Assembly (NCBI RefSeq): GCF_900168205.1
Contig: NZ_FUZE01000022.1
Location: forward strand, 1-64,000
Length of the DNA stretch: 64,000 nucleotides
Direction: 5' to 3'
Source: Chryseobacterium balustinum
GTDB lineage: Bacteria > Bacteroidota > Bacteroidia > Flavobacteriales > Weeksellaceae
The notes under the pieces are model-generated. The model was not told the DNA's origin, searched no databases, and worked only from the letters and a program-made list of their open reading frames with translations. Below are positions 1 through 8,882 of the stretch, piece after piece (the first letter of the stretch is position 1; each line of letters opens with the position of its first letter). The translations under genes and the position numbers were made by a program.

Positions 1-45
1 GCACGAAAAACCCGGAGTAGGCAAATCCTGAAAAGGTGAGCGGGA

Positions 46-969
46 TTGTACAATTATAAATACAATGGCAAAGAACTCCAAGAGACCGGAATGTATGACT
101 ACGGCGCAAGATTCTATATGCCGGATATTGGAAGATGGGGTGTGGTAGATCCGCTGACGGAAAAAATGACTCGTCATAGTCCTTACAATTACGCATTTAA
201 TAATCCGATTAGGTTTACTGATCCTGATGGTAGAGTTCCTGTTGATGATCATTTTAATAAATATGGGCGTTATATCGGAACAGATAATAAAAGCACCAAT
301 AATGTAGTTGTCCATACTAATAGCTCTGCTACAAAATTATCTCAATTAAAAGGCAATACAGGTGCTGCAAGTTTATCTCAATTAGATTACAGCAGTCGTG
401 GAACAACTAAAGCAGTATCAAATTTATTATCACATTATTCTAGTGAAAAAGGTATATCCGGATACACAGGTGTATATAAAGGATCACGAGGGTCTGCTTT
501 AACTAGTTCTAGTGGTAATGTTTTCTTTAATACAAAACATTTAAGTAAAGGGACTTATGATAATGCTTACAATATCAGATACACATTAAATCATGAGGGA
601 GGAAAATTAGGGCATAAAAATGAAAATATTAACCCTGATGATTATACTTTTGTAGATCATGCAAAAGTTTATTTGAATGAAGCTAGAAACCCTGACTTTG
701 GTAAGACAACACAGGGATATAGATACGGACAGGCAGCAAGTTTTGGTCAACGAGTACTCAATGCAGCGGAAAAAGAATCAAGTTATGGTAATAATCCTAT
801 GAATATGATCAATGAATATAATAATAGTACAGGAAATACAGGAGGTGTGACCATTACTACATACAACGGAGGAAATAATTTACCAACAAGTACAATAATC
901 ACTGTAACAGTAGGAAATAGCACTTATCCATCAAAACCATATGAAAATATTAAACATTCCCAAGATTAG
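46..969 (+). CDS. Rhs core fragment with C-terminal toxin tip (5' end broken)
   Basis: The first 60 or so residues are an RHS repeat-associated core end (YDYGARFYMPDIGRWGVVDP, then YAFNNP and TDPDGR). About 240 residues of variable tip follow, the part that carries toxin activity in polymorphic Rhs effectors. The tip holds HEGG at 183-186 and H190, which could be a metal site; I do not recognise the toxin family. The 5' end is damaged: the homologous upstream core is readable only in another frame (positions 3-53), where it meets a TAG at 18-20, and the tip frame has a TGA at 37-39. The open frame therefore starts at TTG, with no credible start site. I infer an orphan, probably silent, tip cassette; a sequencing error is the alternative. 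The immunity candidate overlaps its end. Confidence 0.75.
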   Translation: MYNYKYNGKELQETGMYDYGARFYMPDIGRWGVVDPLTEKMTRHSPYNYAFNNPIRFTDPDGRVPVDDHFNKYGRYIGTDNKSTNNVVVHTNSSATKLSQLKGNTGAASLSQLDYSSRGTTKAVSNLLSHYSSEKGISGYTGVYKGSRGSALTSSSGNVFFNTKHLSKGTYDNAYNIRYTLNHEGGKLGHKNENINPDDYTFVDHAKVYLNEARNPDFGKTTQGYRYGQAASFGQRVLNAAEKESSYGNNPMNMINEYNNSTGNTGGVTITTYNGGNNLPTSTIITVTVGNSTYPSKPYENIKHSQD

Positions 970-1414
970 CCTTTTTCTTTTTATTGTTTTTGCATGTAAA
1001 GAAAATAAGCAGGAGAAAATAAAGTCAGTTTTTGCAGGAGAAACAAGTAAAAAATGGTATGCCTATAGTATTGACAGCGTACATTATTCTCAAGGGTTTT
1101 ATCCTTTTCGAGTAAAAGAATTTTTTAAAGACGGAAGACAGATTCAATATATCAATAATTCTACGACCAAGAATTTAGATACCATACCGAAAGATGATCT
1201 ATATAATCCTGAAAAATGGTTTATTATCAATGATTCTGTTGTTGCTATTGGTTCTGTAAGAAACCCTAAAAGTGGATATTACCATAAGGACACTCGGAAG
1301 ATACTTTACTATAATAAAGACACTATTATATTACAGGGAACAAAACGTAATAATTATGAAGGAGTTTTAATCTTAACACGCTATAAGGAAAAAGAAAAAC
1401 GAATAAATAAGTAA
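941..1414 (+). CDS. Small lipoprotein, probable immunity protein for the Rhs tip
   Basis: This 157-residue protein starts with a short hydrophobic segment and a lipobox-like LFIVFAC with Cys19, so it is probably lipidated and sorted to the periplasm or outer membrane. The rest is a soluble domain rich in Tyr and Lys with no motif I recognise. Its ATG lies 29 bases inside the end of the Rhs tip, the arrangement expected of an effector-immunity pair. Placement is the main evidence for the immunity role. If it is correct, the cognate toxin acts in the cell envelope. A short inverted repeat and a T-rich stretch follow at about 1420-1445. Confidence 0.55.
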   Translation: MKILNIPKISLFLFIVFACKENKQEKIKSVFAGETSKKWYAYSIDSVHYSQGFYPFRVKEFFKDGRQIQYINNSTTKNLDTIPKDDLYNPEKWFIINDSVVAIGSVRNPKSGYYHKDTRKILYYNKDTIILQGTKRNNYEGVLILTRYKEKEKRINK

Positions 1415-1479
1415 ACCAAAGCCACTCATTGAGTGGTTTTGTTAGTTTTACGAATACGCTTTTTTCGCTTTATAATCCC

Positions 1480-1697
1480 TTATTTGGCAAACATCTTCTT
1501 TAAGCGGTAGTTTTCAGGTTCTAATTCCTTAATTTTTTGCAGTTCTTTTGTAGAACTGATCCCGCCGAATCTCTTTTTCCAATCATGCAATGTTTGATAG
1601 TGAAAACCATATTTCCGAGATAATTCTTTTGCTGTTTGTCCTGACTTATACTCTTGTAAATTGCCAAAATCTGGATTTCTGTGAATTTACCTATTCA
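1480..1697 (-). pseudogene. IS3-family OrfA transposase remnant
   Basis: On the minus strand one frame reads GQTAKELSRKYGFHYQTLHD and continues through WKKRFGG and a leucine-zipper-like tail ending KKMFAK and a stop at 1480-1482. This is the helix-turn-helix and zipper of an IS3-group OrfA. The N-terminal part (KFTEIQILAI) is in a different frame, so there is a frameshift near 1670, and an in-frame stop lies just upstream. No OrfB or terminal inverted repeats are visible. I infer a dead insertion-sequence fragment. Confidence 0.7.
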
Positions 1698-2319
1698 CAT
1701 AACCTAAAATTAATCGTTTTTGTTAGCAATTTTAAGGATAAAATGTCCAGTTTTTGGGAGAATTATATTATTGATAAATATGAACAGAAAAAAAGTGAGA
1801 AATTTATCTATGATTTCAAATTACTTTATGGTTTTACTAAAGCTGAATAATAAAATAAATTGATCATCCTGAGCGCTTAAACTGAATCTCAAAATCACTA
1901 TTGGTTAATGTATACTGTAAAATGGTAGAAAACTGTTTGTTAATTAATCTCAACTCTGAAATTCATTCACTCCATCTTTAGAGATCTTATTAACCTGTTT
2001 ATTCATTACTCTCTTATTATTTTATATAAAACTTAAACATTTAACAAAATAAACCAGTAAAAAGGCAGCTAAGGTACAGCTCCCATCCATTTCTTTCCCA
2101 GTCAAAAGACTACGGCATAAACGGTTTCCTCCCTAAAGGTACCCTCCAATTATTCCGTTTCCTTTTGGCTTTCCCCCTTTGTCCGCTATGATTATCTGCT
2201 TTCTTTTTTCCGGTTTTTCTTTTGAAAAATATTCGACGAAGCCCAGAGGGGGCTTTCAGAGAAAGGACGGTGAAGAGATTGAGAACAATTCAAAGTGTAC
2301 AATCTTAAAAACAACGATT
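1698..2319. other. Intergenic region and ssb leader
   Basis: No convincing gene is seen in these 620 bases. An open frame across 1590-1850 (+) is mostly antisense to the transposase remnant; its last 40 codons could be the tail of a lost gene. A hairpin with arms GAAGCCC (2238-2244) and GGGCTTT (2250-2256) lies about 65 bases before the ssb start and may be an mRNA leader structure. This stretch marks the change from Rhs/IS debris to ICE core genes. Confidence 0.4.
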
Positions 2320-2730
2320 ATGAACATTATCGGAAGACTGACAAGAGATGCGGAAGTTCGCAACTTGTCCAATGAAAAGCAGGTGGTCAATTTTTCAATT
2401 GCTACCAATGACAATTATCGCAACAAGCTAGGCGAACGGATCGAACAGACCACCTATTTTGAATGCGCCTATTGGATTTCTCCAAAGGTAGCAGACTTTT
2501 TAACAAAAGGTACATTGGTAGAATTAAGCGGACGAGTCTATACTTCTGCATGGATAGGGAAGGACGGGGAACCTCATGCAGGCCTAAATTTCCATACTTC
2601 ACAAATTAAAGTGCATAGCAGTGGGAAAAAGAGTGATATTAAAAAATCTGATTCGAAGAAACCAGATAAAAAAGCAAATTCTAAATCCAAATCTGATGAC
2701 AGCGACAAAGAAGATGATTTACCATTTTAA
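2320..2730 (+). CDS. ssb: Single-stranded DNA-binding protein
   Basis: This 136-residue SSB has one OB-fold domain (MNIIGRLTRDAEVR, then VNFSIATN, TYFECAYW and LVELSGRV), a lysine/serine-rich linker and the acidic tip DDLPF that binds partner proteins. It coats single-stranded DNA during transfer and replication of the element. I chose ATG 2320 because the OB fold starts there; the open frame runs 47 codons further upstream, but that part does not look like SSB. It opens a + strand set with the DUF932 and RadC-like genes, a usual ICE module in Flavobacteria. Confidence 0.93.
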   Translation: MNIIGRLTRDAEVRNLSNEKQVVNFSIATNDNYRNKLGERIEQTTYFECAYWISPKVADFLTKGTLVELSGRVYTSAWIGKDGEPHAGLNFHTSQIKVHSSGKKSDIKKSDSKKPDKKANSKSKSDDSDKEDDLPF

Positions 2731-2771
2731 AACAATTACACACAATTTTCTAACAATAAAATTTTAACATC

Positions 2772-3845
2772 ATGGCACATAATTTAAATTTCAACAACAG
2801 AACAGGAAAATATTCATTTTTCAGCGTAAAGGAAAAAGCATGGCATAACTTGGGGCAGATCGTACAGGAGTACCCGACAAGTGAACAAGCCATCAAATTT
2901 GCAGGACTAGACTACGAGGTTGAAAAGTCTCCCCTGTTTACAAAAGGTGCAGGCATTATAGAAAATAGCAACGGAATAGAAATAACCGATTCAGCATTGG
3001 AAGTCCCGAACTATTTAGCCAACATTCGTACCGATAACAACACAGTTTTGGGAGTGGTCGGCAAAGATTACCACATTGTACAAAACCGCGAGACCTTTTC
3101 TTTCTTTGACTCTATAATAGGCGGTGGAGATGGAATTCTGTACGAGACTGCCGGAGCTTTAGGAAATGGTGAAAGAATTTTTATTACGGCTAAACTTCCT
3201 GACTATATTCGTGTAGGAAATGGTGATGATATAACGGAAAAATATATTTTTCTTACCACCTCCCACGATGGAAGCGGAAGCATAACCGCCGCCTTTACTT
3301 CGGTACGCATTGTCTGTCAAAACACTTTAAACGCATCATTGAAAGACATGAGCAATGTCGTACGAATCAGACATACAGCGGGAGCAAAACAGCGTTTGGA
3401 AGATGCTCACAAAGTAATGGGTTTAGCCAATCAATTAAGTAATGAATTAGAAAACACTTTTAATCATTGGGCAAAAATAACCGTCGGAGACTATGAAATG
3501 AAAAGACTGATTCAGTTGGCCCTTTGTCCTAATAAAGAAACTCTAACTCATTTACAGAAAGGAAATTTTGATGAAATTTCAACACTCTTTAAAAATACGG
3601 TAGATGATGCTTTTGCCTATGCAATGATTAGTGAAAGTCAGCAAATGGAAACTACCAAAGGAACTTTATTCGGTGCTTACAATGCGGTGACAGGTTTTTA
3701 TAAGAATGTTAAAACATATAAAGACGATGAAACCAAATTACAGTCTATTGTCATGGGTGGAACTGCTCAAATGAAATCTCAAAAAGCTTTTGAGCTGTGC
3801 GAGAAGTTTGCAGGTTTCGGAGCTGATTCAATTTTGATGAACTAA
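2772..3845 (+). CDS. DUF932 phage/plasmid-like protein
   Basis: This 357-residue protein is of the DUF932 type (the TIGR03299 phage/plasmid-like group) and is complete, from MAHNLNFNNRTGKYSFFSVK to the end. Typical stretches include AWHNLG near residue 25, TSHDGSGS and RIVCQNTLNASLK in the middle. The family is common on phages, plasmids and ICEs; its biochemical role is not established, and DNA maintenance or anti-restriction roles are only guesses. It lies 41 bases after ssb and 52 bases before the RadC-like gene, probably in the same transcript. Confidence 0.85.
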   Translation: MAHNLNFNNRTGKYSFFSVKEKAWHNLGQIVQEYPTSEQAIKFAGLDYEVEKSPLFTKGAGIIENSNGIEITDSALEVPNYLANIRTDNNTVLGVVGKDYHIVQNRETFSFFDSIIGGGDGILYETAGALGNGERIFITAKLPDYIRVGNGDDITEKYIFLTTSHDGSGSITAAFTSVRIVCQNTLNASLKDMSNVVRIRHTAGAKQRLEDAHKVMGLANQLSNELENTFNHWAKITVGDYEMKRLIQLALCPNKETLTHLQKGNFDEISTLFKNTVDDAFAYAMISESQQMETTKGTLFGAYNAVTGFYKNVKTYKDDETKLQSIVMGGTAQMKSQKAFELCEKFAGFGADSILMN

Positions 3846-3897
3846 CTTTTTATAATTACGGGAAAAACAAATCTCTGCCGTATTCAGAGTACAAAAT

Positions 3898-4341
3898 ATG
3901 AAATTCAATATTGTAAACGAAATAAAACTAAGCTATTCAAGAAAGGGAAATTGTGAAAAGCTGATTACAACTTCACGGGATGCTGTCAAAATTTTTAAAG
4001 AGCATTTTGATAGTGAGGAAATAGATTACCGAGAATCTTTTTTTGCCCTTTATTTAAATCAGGCAAACAGAGTTTTAGGAATAAAGAAAATTTCTGAATC
4101 TGGAATTTCGTCAACGATTGTTGATGTCAGAATCATTATGCAGGCTGCACTTTTGTGTAATGCATCAGGAATTATTTTAGCACATAATCATCCATCGGGT
4201 AATCTGAAACCATCGCAGGAAGACTTAAATATTACACAGAAGATTAAAGAAGCTTCGCAGTTGTTGAATATTCAATTGCTCGACCATTGTATATTAACTT
4301 CTAGTGCTTATATATCGTTTGCAGATGACGGACATTTGTAA
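3898..4341 (+). CDS. RadC-like JAB/MPN domain protein
   Basis: This 147-residue protein is a RadC-type JAB domain without the N-terminal helix-hairpin-helix of chromosomal RadC. The metal-site motif HNHPSG is at residues 96-101 with Asp109 following, the usual H-x-H-x(10)-D pattern, so the zinc site looks intact. Short RadC-like proteins of this kind are frequent on mobile elements; their activity is unknown and a role in DNA repair is not proven. It ends just before a strong terminator, closing the ssb-DUF932-RadC unit. Confidence 0.88.
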   Translation: MKFNIVNEIKLSYSRKGNCEKLITTSRDAVKIFKEHFDSEEIDYRESFFALYLNQANRVLGIKKISESGISSTIVDVRIIMQAALLCNASGIILAHNHPSGNLKPSQEDLNITQKIKEASQLLNIQLLDHCILTSSAYISFADDGHL

Positions 4342-4354
4342 ATATATAGAAATG

Positions 4355-4385
4355 AAAACGGCAATCTTTAGGTTGCCGTTTTTTC
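4355..4385 (+). terminator. Rho-independent terminator after radC-like gene
   Basis: The arms AAAACGGCAA (4355-4364) and TTGCCGTTTT (4373-4382) are perfectly complementary around an 8-base loop, and the right arm runs into a T tract. It starts 13 bases after the stop codon at 4341. Confidence 0.85.
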
Positions 4386-4392
4386 ATCTCGG

Positions 4393-4440
4393 GCGAAAAG
4401 ACAATTCCTTCCTGTGGTCGGAAACGTCTTTTCGCATTTT
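4393..4440 (+). terminator. Second long hairpin with T tract
   Basis: GCGAAAAGAC (4393-4402) pairs perfectly with GTCTTTTCGC (4426-4435). An inner TTCC (4405-4408)/GGAA (4420-4423) stem lies inside the loop, and ATTTTT follows. It is in tandem with the terminator before it and may be a back-up terminator. The remaining stretch to 4698 holds no gene I can support. Confidence 0.55.
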
Positions 4441-4698
4441 TCAAGGAGCAATAACTTTGATGAATTTGTTCTTAGTAATTCAAATTTTCATCAAAGATAT
4501 TGCAGGTTATGATGTGGTCTATTTAAGATAGTCCGATAATTTTTTAAGTCCGAAAAAAGAAAATTTCTCTTTACTATCGAAAACTTCTTTTTTGTATGCA
4601 AAAGTAACCCAATACTCCATCAGCACAGTCCTGCAGCTTTATTAAGTTACCTCTTAATAATTACTTTTATTTGCAAATTGTACGCTTTCTAATCAATG

Positions 4699-4723
4699 AA
4701 AAATCCCACAATTTTAGTGGGAT
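4699..4723 (-). terminator. Terminator of the tra operon
   Basis: Read on the minus strand, ATCCCAC and GTGGGAT (4717-4723 and 4703-4709) form a 7-bp stem with a 7-base loop, followed by a run of T (4699-4703). It lies 10 bases beyond the traQ stop and so ends the traE-to-traQ transcript. Confidence 0.8.
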
Positions 4724-4732
4724 GTGTTACTG

Positions 4733-5179
4733 CTAATCTTTAGTATTAAATTGAAAACTAATGGGTCTTTCATTTCCAAAACTATCGTAAATCCAGACAT
4801 CAAAACTCTGTGAAACAGTTGATGTTGAGGTGTAATACAGTCTAAATTCTTTTTCGCTAAGCTCGTATGAATCATTGGGTTTGTATGGTAGCTCATCATT
4901 ATAACGAAGTGTTCCACTGCCATCAAACTGAAAATACCTGAGATAATAGTTAGTTTCGGTATAGTGACCTTTTGGAACGATTTTCAGTCTGATTTCAACA
5001 GTTTCTCCAGTAGCAATATCTTTTGGAATTGGCATAATATGAAGCTCGAATGGGAAATTTTGCTGTATCTCCAATTCATCTGTTGAGCAGGATGACAGAC
5101 TCAATTCAAAAAGTATCATGACCGGAATAAGCAGCAGTAAGGCAAGCCCTTTTTTTATGATGATTTTAATATTTTTCAT
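4733..5179 (-). CDS. traQ: Conjugative transfer lipoprotein TraQ (DUF3872)
   Basis: This 148-residue protein has a long N-terminal hydrophobic stretch ending in the lipobox LSSC (Cys31). A TraQ/DUF3872 domain follows with GETVEIRL, YYLRYFQFDGSG, NDSYEL and FRLYYTSTS, all hallmark stretches of the Bacteroidetes conjugative transposon TraQ. It is the last gene of the tra operon, 9 bases after traO, with a terminator right behind it. Its precise part in the mating apparatus is not known; an outer-membrane or periplasmic accessory role is inferred. Confidence 0.88.
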   Translation of the reverse strand: MKNIKIIIKKGLALLLLIPVMILFELSLSSCSTDELEIQQNFPFELHIMPIPKDIATGETVEIRLKIVPKGHYTETNYYLRYFQFDGSGTLRYNDELPYKPNDSYELSEKEFRLYYTSTSTVSQSFDVWIYDSFGNERPISFQFNTKD

Positions 5180-5188
5180 GGGTAAATT

Positions 5189-5749
5189 TTATAAATTAAT
5201 TCTTATTCCAAGACCTGCAGAAGGCCTGATCAGTTCACGGGAGGAATTCCACAGAGCCTTTGCTTTTACATGAGGGAGCAAAACAATTCGGTCTGAAAGA
5301 TAAATTTCTATAGAAACTGTCCCGCCGGCTCCATAAACAAAATTGGATTCACTTAAAATCTCAGCTCCGTCAAAAAGCAGATTATTTCCTTTATTAATGC
5401 TCTCAAACCCTGCTGTGGCAGATAACGAGAAGTTAAATAACAAGTTCTTTTTGCGATCTGATATAAGATTAAAACTGTAACCTGCTTCGGCAAGGAAAGT
5501 TTCAATCGGTATTAAGACGGTTTTATAGTTATGTTTCTCATTCTGGTATTCAAAACTGAAAAAGCTATAATTTCCTTTCCCTGACTGATTCGTTATTGTT
5601 GTGTTGAGAAAGTAATTCTCGCTTTTAGAATCATTTAAAAGAAATCCGGCATTCAATTCAATCGCTTTCTGTGTAGGAATTAACCGCTGAGCTTTTGCTG
5701 TTAAGCTCATCAGAAATAAGCTTATGACATAAAAATGTAGCCTTTTCAT
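5189..5749 (-). CDS. traO: Conjugal transfer protein TraO
   Basis: This 186-residue protein has a cleavable signal peptide (MKRLHFYVISLFLMSLTAKA, then Q). The rest alternates hydrophobic and polar residues like a small outer-membrane beta-barrel and ends IRINL, with a suitable C-terminal strand. This matches TraO of Bacteroidetes conjugative transposons, an outer-membrane part of the mating-pore complex. It starts 1 base after the traN stop, so translation is probably coupled. Confidence 0.85.
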   Translation of the reverse strand: MKRLHFYVISLFLMSLTAKAQRLIPTQKAIELNAGFLLNDSKSENYFLNTTITNQSGKGNYSFFSFEYQNEKHNYKTVLIPIETFLAEAGYSFNLISDRKKNLLFNFSLSATAGFESINKGNNLLFDGAEILSESNFVYGAGGTVSIEIYLSDRIVLLPHVKAKALWNSSRELIRPSAGLGIRINL

Positions 5750-5750
5750 G

Positions 5751-6647
5751 TTATTTCAGTTTTAGATTGATATCTTTAAAAACAGATGCACCAATCAGGT
5801 CGTTGTTGGTAACCTGCATTTTTAAATTCCGACCGCCTTTTTTTTCTAAAATTTCTATTTCTAAGATTTGACCTTCCATCAGCGTAAACTGATCCAACAG
5901 GAAAATATCAAGTGCTTCATCATGTTCTTCCACCTTGGCGATTGTAGAATAATTTCTAAGCGGAGACAATATCCTGTCCTGTACCACTGTTCTTTTTATT
6001 TTCTTCTCATCAACAATCTTAAAATTTATGAAATCAACGGGATAGGGAATGTTTCCGGAGTTTTTTAGGTGTATAATAAAATAGTATTTACCTTCATGCA
6101 CATACAAACCCCGAAGCAAAAACTGAATTCCAAAGCTTCTGTTTCCGATGTGCTTGATGGTCCTTTTTGGATTTTTGTACAAGTTCTGCATGATCAGTTC
6201 TGTCAGAGAAGATGTGCTTCCATCCATCTCATCAAAAGTCACATCTGCAGCATATTCCTTTTCATTATTACGCTGGAGTTTAAGCAGATCATAGTTTAAA
6301 GTGTCTGGGTAAGAGCTGTAAAAAACATCGAAGCTGTAAAACTTCCCATCTTCAGTGACCACTGAGAAATTGGTTTCTTCTTCAAAATCTCTTGTTGATG
6401 CTTTTACCCTTAAAACATTCGCAACATCATCAGCCTTGTTGGCAATCAGGTTTTCACTTCCTAAATCAACATATCTAATAGGTGAAGGAAATAATAAGTG
6501 TGTTGTTTTGTTGTAGGTAACTTCCATTTTGTAGGGTTCAAGTCTTCCCTGGTTCAGTGACATCAAACCATCTTTATCCTGTGCATTGACTGAATGGTTG
6601 ATGATCAACAACAGCAGAGTGATCCATTTATTTAAAGTATTTTTCAT
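5751..6647 (-). CDS. traN: Conjugative transposon protein TraN (DUF4138)
   Basis: This 298-residue protein begins with a signal peptide (ending NHSVNAQ) and carries a DUF4138 domain: THLLFPSPIRYVDLGS near residues 50-65, RVKASTRDF, then KYYFIIHLKNSGNIPY. TraN is thought to be the VirB9-like outer-membrane core protein of the MPF_B type IV system. Length and order (after traM, before traO) are normal for the family. Confidence 0.9.
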   Translation of the reverse strand: MKNTLNKWITLLLLIINHSVNAQDKDGLMSLNQGRLEPYKMEVTYNKTTHLLFPSPIRYVDLGSENLIANKADDVANVLRVKASTRDFEEETNFSVVTEDGKFYSFDVFYSSYPDTLNYDLLKLQRNNEKEYAADVTFDEMDGSTSSLTELIMQNLYKNPKRTIKHIGNRSFGIQFLLRGLYVHEGKYYFIIHLKNSGNIPYPVDFINFKIVDEKKIKRTVVQDRILSPLRNYSTIAKVEEHDEALDIFLLDQFTLMEGQILEIEILEKKGGRNLKMQVTNNDLIGASVFKDINLKLK

Positions 6648-6668
6648 TGAATTTTAATTTATTAAGGA

Positions 6669-8000
6669 TTAATTTTTAGCTACCAAAAGAATTTGATGAC
6701 CGGCTTTTACAGTTACTTTAGGCATTCTGACCTTTCTTTGAAAATATCCCGAAACTCCCTGAACAACGCCGCGGGTTAAATCAGAAGCGATTTGCTGACC
6801 TGCAGATTGAGTCATCATGATGTTTGTTCCTGATGACTGGCTCATATTGGCAACGATATCATTCACAGCATTTTGTTCCGGTGTGTAAGGAATATCTAAA
6901 CCCAGTTGACCATCATTATCGTGAATACTGATGTCGACATTTTGAATAGAGCCTCGATATTCGATACTGGATATTTTTAATTGCAATCTTCCACTCTGAA
7001 ATTTGCATGATGCTTTCAATAAAGTTCCCTCTCGAATTAATGTTCGACCTAGTAGCATTGGTTCAGAAAGTCGTAATGAAATGAAACTCTCAGCAGTGAC
7101 CAGCTGGGTTTGATGAATGACTGCTCGGATGCTGTTTTGGGTAATTTGATTGTTGTCCTGATAACCTTGTATACCTATGAAATTGTTTTTGCTCAAGCTC
7201 GCTAGAAACGCACTGTCACCAGGCTCACGGTACAAAGCAGATACTACACTTTTGTTGAGTTGCGTTACTGAATTAATCTTAACCTTTGGTTCTGTTAGCT
7301 CAGATTTTACAGAGGTATCAGATGGTTTTGTTTGTGTAATATTTCCATTTTGATGAGGAGATGATGGAAGATATTTTGCTGCAAGCTGGTACGACTTTTC
7401 CATCAGTTCCAACTGTTCATTAATTCCGCTACCTTTTGGCGTAGAATTATTCTGCAGAGATTCATTTTTTAATCTCGAAATCTCTTTTTTCAAGTTACTT
7501 ACTTCCTGATCATCCCGACTGTAAAAGTTTCCCAAAGTCTGTTGCGCATTACGGTAACTGTTCATCGCATTTTGGTCGCCATGCGTCAGCATTCCTGGCT
7601 TGTCGGTCGAGTTGAATTGGGTGGATTGACCTGGTGAAAGATTTGTTGCCTGACCATCATTCCAGTAATCAGATAATGAATTCAAAGTGTTTCTTTTTTC
7701 TTCATTTTTCTGTTCCAACAGTTGCTGTTCGTAAGCTTTCTGCTTATCAGACTGCAGTTTGTCATCAGCGGCCTGTGGAACTGCTGAATTAAAACCGATA
7801 TCCTCAATGAGAAGATTCTTTTCTTTGGGTTTAAAAATGAGATAGAGACAACCCGCACAGACAACAGCCATTAAGAAATAGATAAGTGGTTTTTTGAATT
7901 TTTCAAATCTCTGCAGATTGCTCAATGACTGTTCCTCGTTAGCCATTCTATCGGAATTGCCTTCGGTAAGTCGAATCTGGTTTCTGTTCTCGTTATTCAT
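6669..8000 (-). CDS. traM: Conjugative transposon protein TraM
   Basis: This 443-residue protein has one transmembrane segment at about residues 35-55, a long Gln/Asn/Ser-rich periplasmic linker, and a C-terminal TraM domain from about residue 250 (VSALYREPGDSAFLASL, then AVIHQTQLVTAESFISLRL). This is the VirB10-like inner-to-outer membrane scaffold of the Bacteroidetes system. Its start overlaps the traL stop by 8 bases. Confidence 0.9.
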   Translation of the reverse strand: MNNENRNQIRLTEGNSDRMANEEQSLSNLQRFEKFKKPLIYFLMAVVCAGCLYLIFKPKEKNLLIEDIGFNSAVPQAADDKLQSDKQKAYEQQLLEQKNEEKRNTLNSLSDYWNDGQATNLSPGQSTQFNSTDKPGMLTHGDQNAMNSYRNAQQTLGNFYSRDDQEVSNLKKEISRLKNESLQNNSTPKGSGINEQLELMEKSYQLAAKYLPSSPHQNGNITQTKPSDTSVKSELTEPKVKINSVTQLNKSVVSALYREPGDSAFLASLSKNNFIGIQGYQDNNQITQNSIRAVIHQTQLVTAESFISLRLSEPMLLGRTLIREGTLLKASCKFQSGRLQLKISSIEYRGSIQNVDISIHDNDGQLGLDIPYTPEQNAVNDIVANMSQSSGTNIMMTQSAGQQIASDLTRGVVQGVSGYFQRKVRMPKVTVKAGHQILLVAKN

Positions 8001-8235
8001 CCTGATGGGTTTTAGTAATTATACTTTGAGGAATTCCCTGAATATGACTAATAGAAAGGATATTGTTTCCGTTAGACGTTTCGTACCAAATGTAGGTGAT
8101 GGTTAAAACGGTCAGCACCACATAAATTCCCAAAAAAAACTTTGTCAATGTTCTCTGTCTGCTGTAGCTTAAAGATTTCCAGCGGTTTTCGATTGAGTTG
8201 ATATATTGGTCAACTGCTATTCTGAATTTTTTCAT
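7993..8235 (-). CDS. traL: TraL-like small membrane protein
   Basis: This 80-residue protein has one central membrane segment (FFLGIYVVLTVLTITYIWY). Size and place between traK and traM match TraL/DUF3989 of Bacteroidetes conjugative transposons. I use ATG 8235 (MKKFRIAV); an in-frame ATG at 8244 is also possible, while the longer open frame to 8286 would overlap traK. Identity rests mostly on synteny. Confidence 0.7.
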   Translation of the reverse strand: MKKFRIAVDQYINSIENRWKSLSYSRQRTLTKFFLGIYVVLTVLTITYIWYETSNGNNILSISHIQGIPQSIITKTHQDE

Positions 8236-8245
8236 ACTATACATT

Positions 8246-8869
8246 TTAGCGGTCAACAGTTTCGATATCTTTATTTTCAATAACATTGAATTTTTCCATC
8301 GTAAATCCCTGAGGATTATTATCAGACCTTACCGAGTTGACAAGTACACAGCTGGTAATTAAACTTCTCTTGGTCAGATTGCTGGATCTGTAGATAAACT
8401 GCTTTGCGAAGGTCTGAACCTGGTAAGGATAGCTGTCAAAGTTGGCAGAAACACTGTCGATCTCAATTCTCTGCTGGATATTCCCTGAAATAATTCTGTT
8501 GTAATATCCTTTTTCTGAAAGGTCTTTGTAATAATTAAAAGCAGACTGGTCAGCTAAATTGAATGCTCTTTTTACATTACTTTCTATCGCATTTTTATCC
8601 GGTGCAATCGTAAAGAAGAGTTCATGAAAACGTCTCACATGCTCCCTTGCTTCTACAGGGCGGTTTAACGACATATCCTGAGATAAGGCAACCATCAATG
8701 ATTTTCCGTTATCCAATACATAAATTTTCTGACGCTGTTCTTCGGCAAACTCGTATGATTTGTATACAACAACCCCTACAACTCCAAAACATAACAGGGC
8801 AAAAATAAAAGTGAATAATCTGATTTGCCTGAAACTGTTTTCGATATTTTTTAAGATTTTAAATTCCAT
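8246..8869 (-). CDS. traK: Conjugative transposon protein TraK
   Basis: This 207-residue protein has an N-terminal transmembrane segment (about 18-36) and a periplasmic domain with GKSLMVALSQDMSLNRPVEA and HVRRFHELFF, the conserved TraK stretches. It is the VirB8-like inner-membrane assembly factor. Family length and order are normal, and it starts 13 bases after traJ. Confidence 0.92.
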   Translation of the reverse strand: MEFKILKNIENSFRQIRLFTFIFALLCFGVVGVVVYKSYEFAEEQRQKIYVLDNGKSLMVALSQDMSLNRPVEAREHVRRFHELFFTIAPDKNAIESNVKRAFNLADQSAFNYYKDLSEKGYYNRIISGNIQQRIEIDSVSANFDSYPYQVQTFAKQFIYRSSNLTKRSLITSCVLVNSVRSDNNPQGFTMEKFNVIENKDIETVDR

Positions 8870-8882
8870 TTTTTTGTTTTAA

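Noticed and set aside
1590..1850. 86-codon plus-strand open frame
   Set aside because: Most of it is antisense to the IS3 OrfA remnant and it has no family-like content; kept only as a possible gene tail in the intergenic note.
2179..2319. 47-codon upstream extension of ssb
   Set aside because: The OB fold begins at ATG 2320 and the extension crosses a leader hairpin; no SSB has such an N-terminus.
4304..4531. 75-codon open frame after the RadC-like gene
   Set aside because: It runs through two terminator hairpins and has no protein-like composition.
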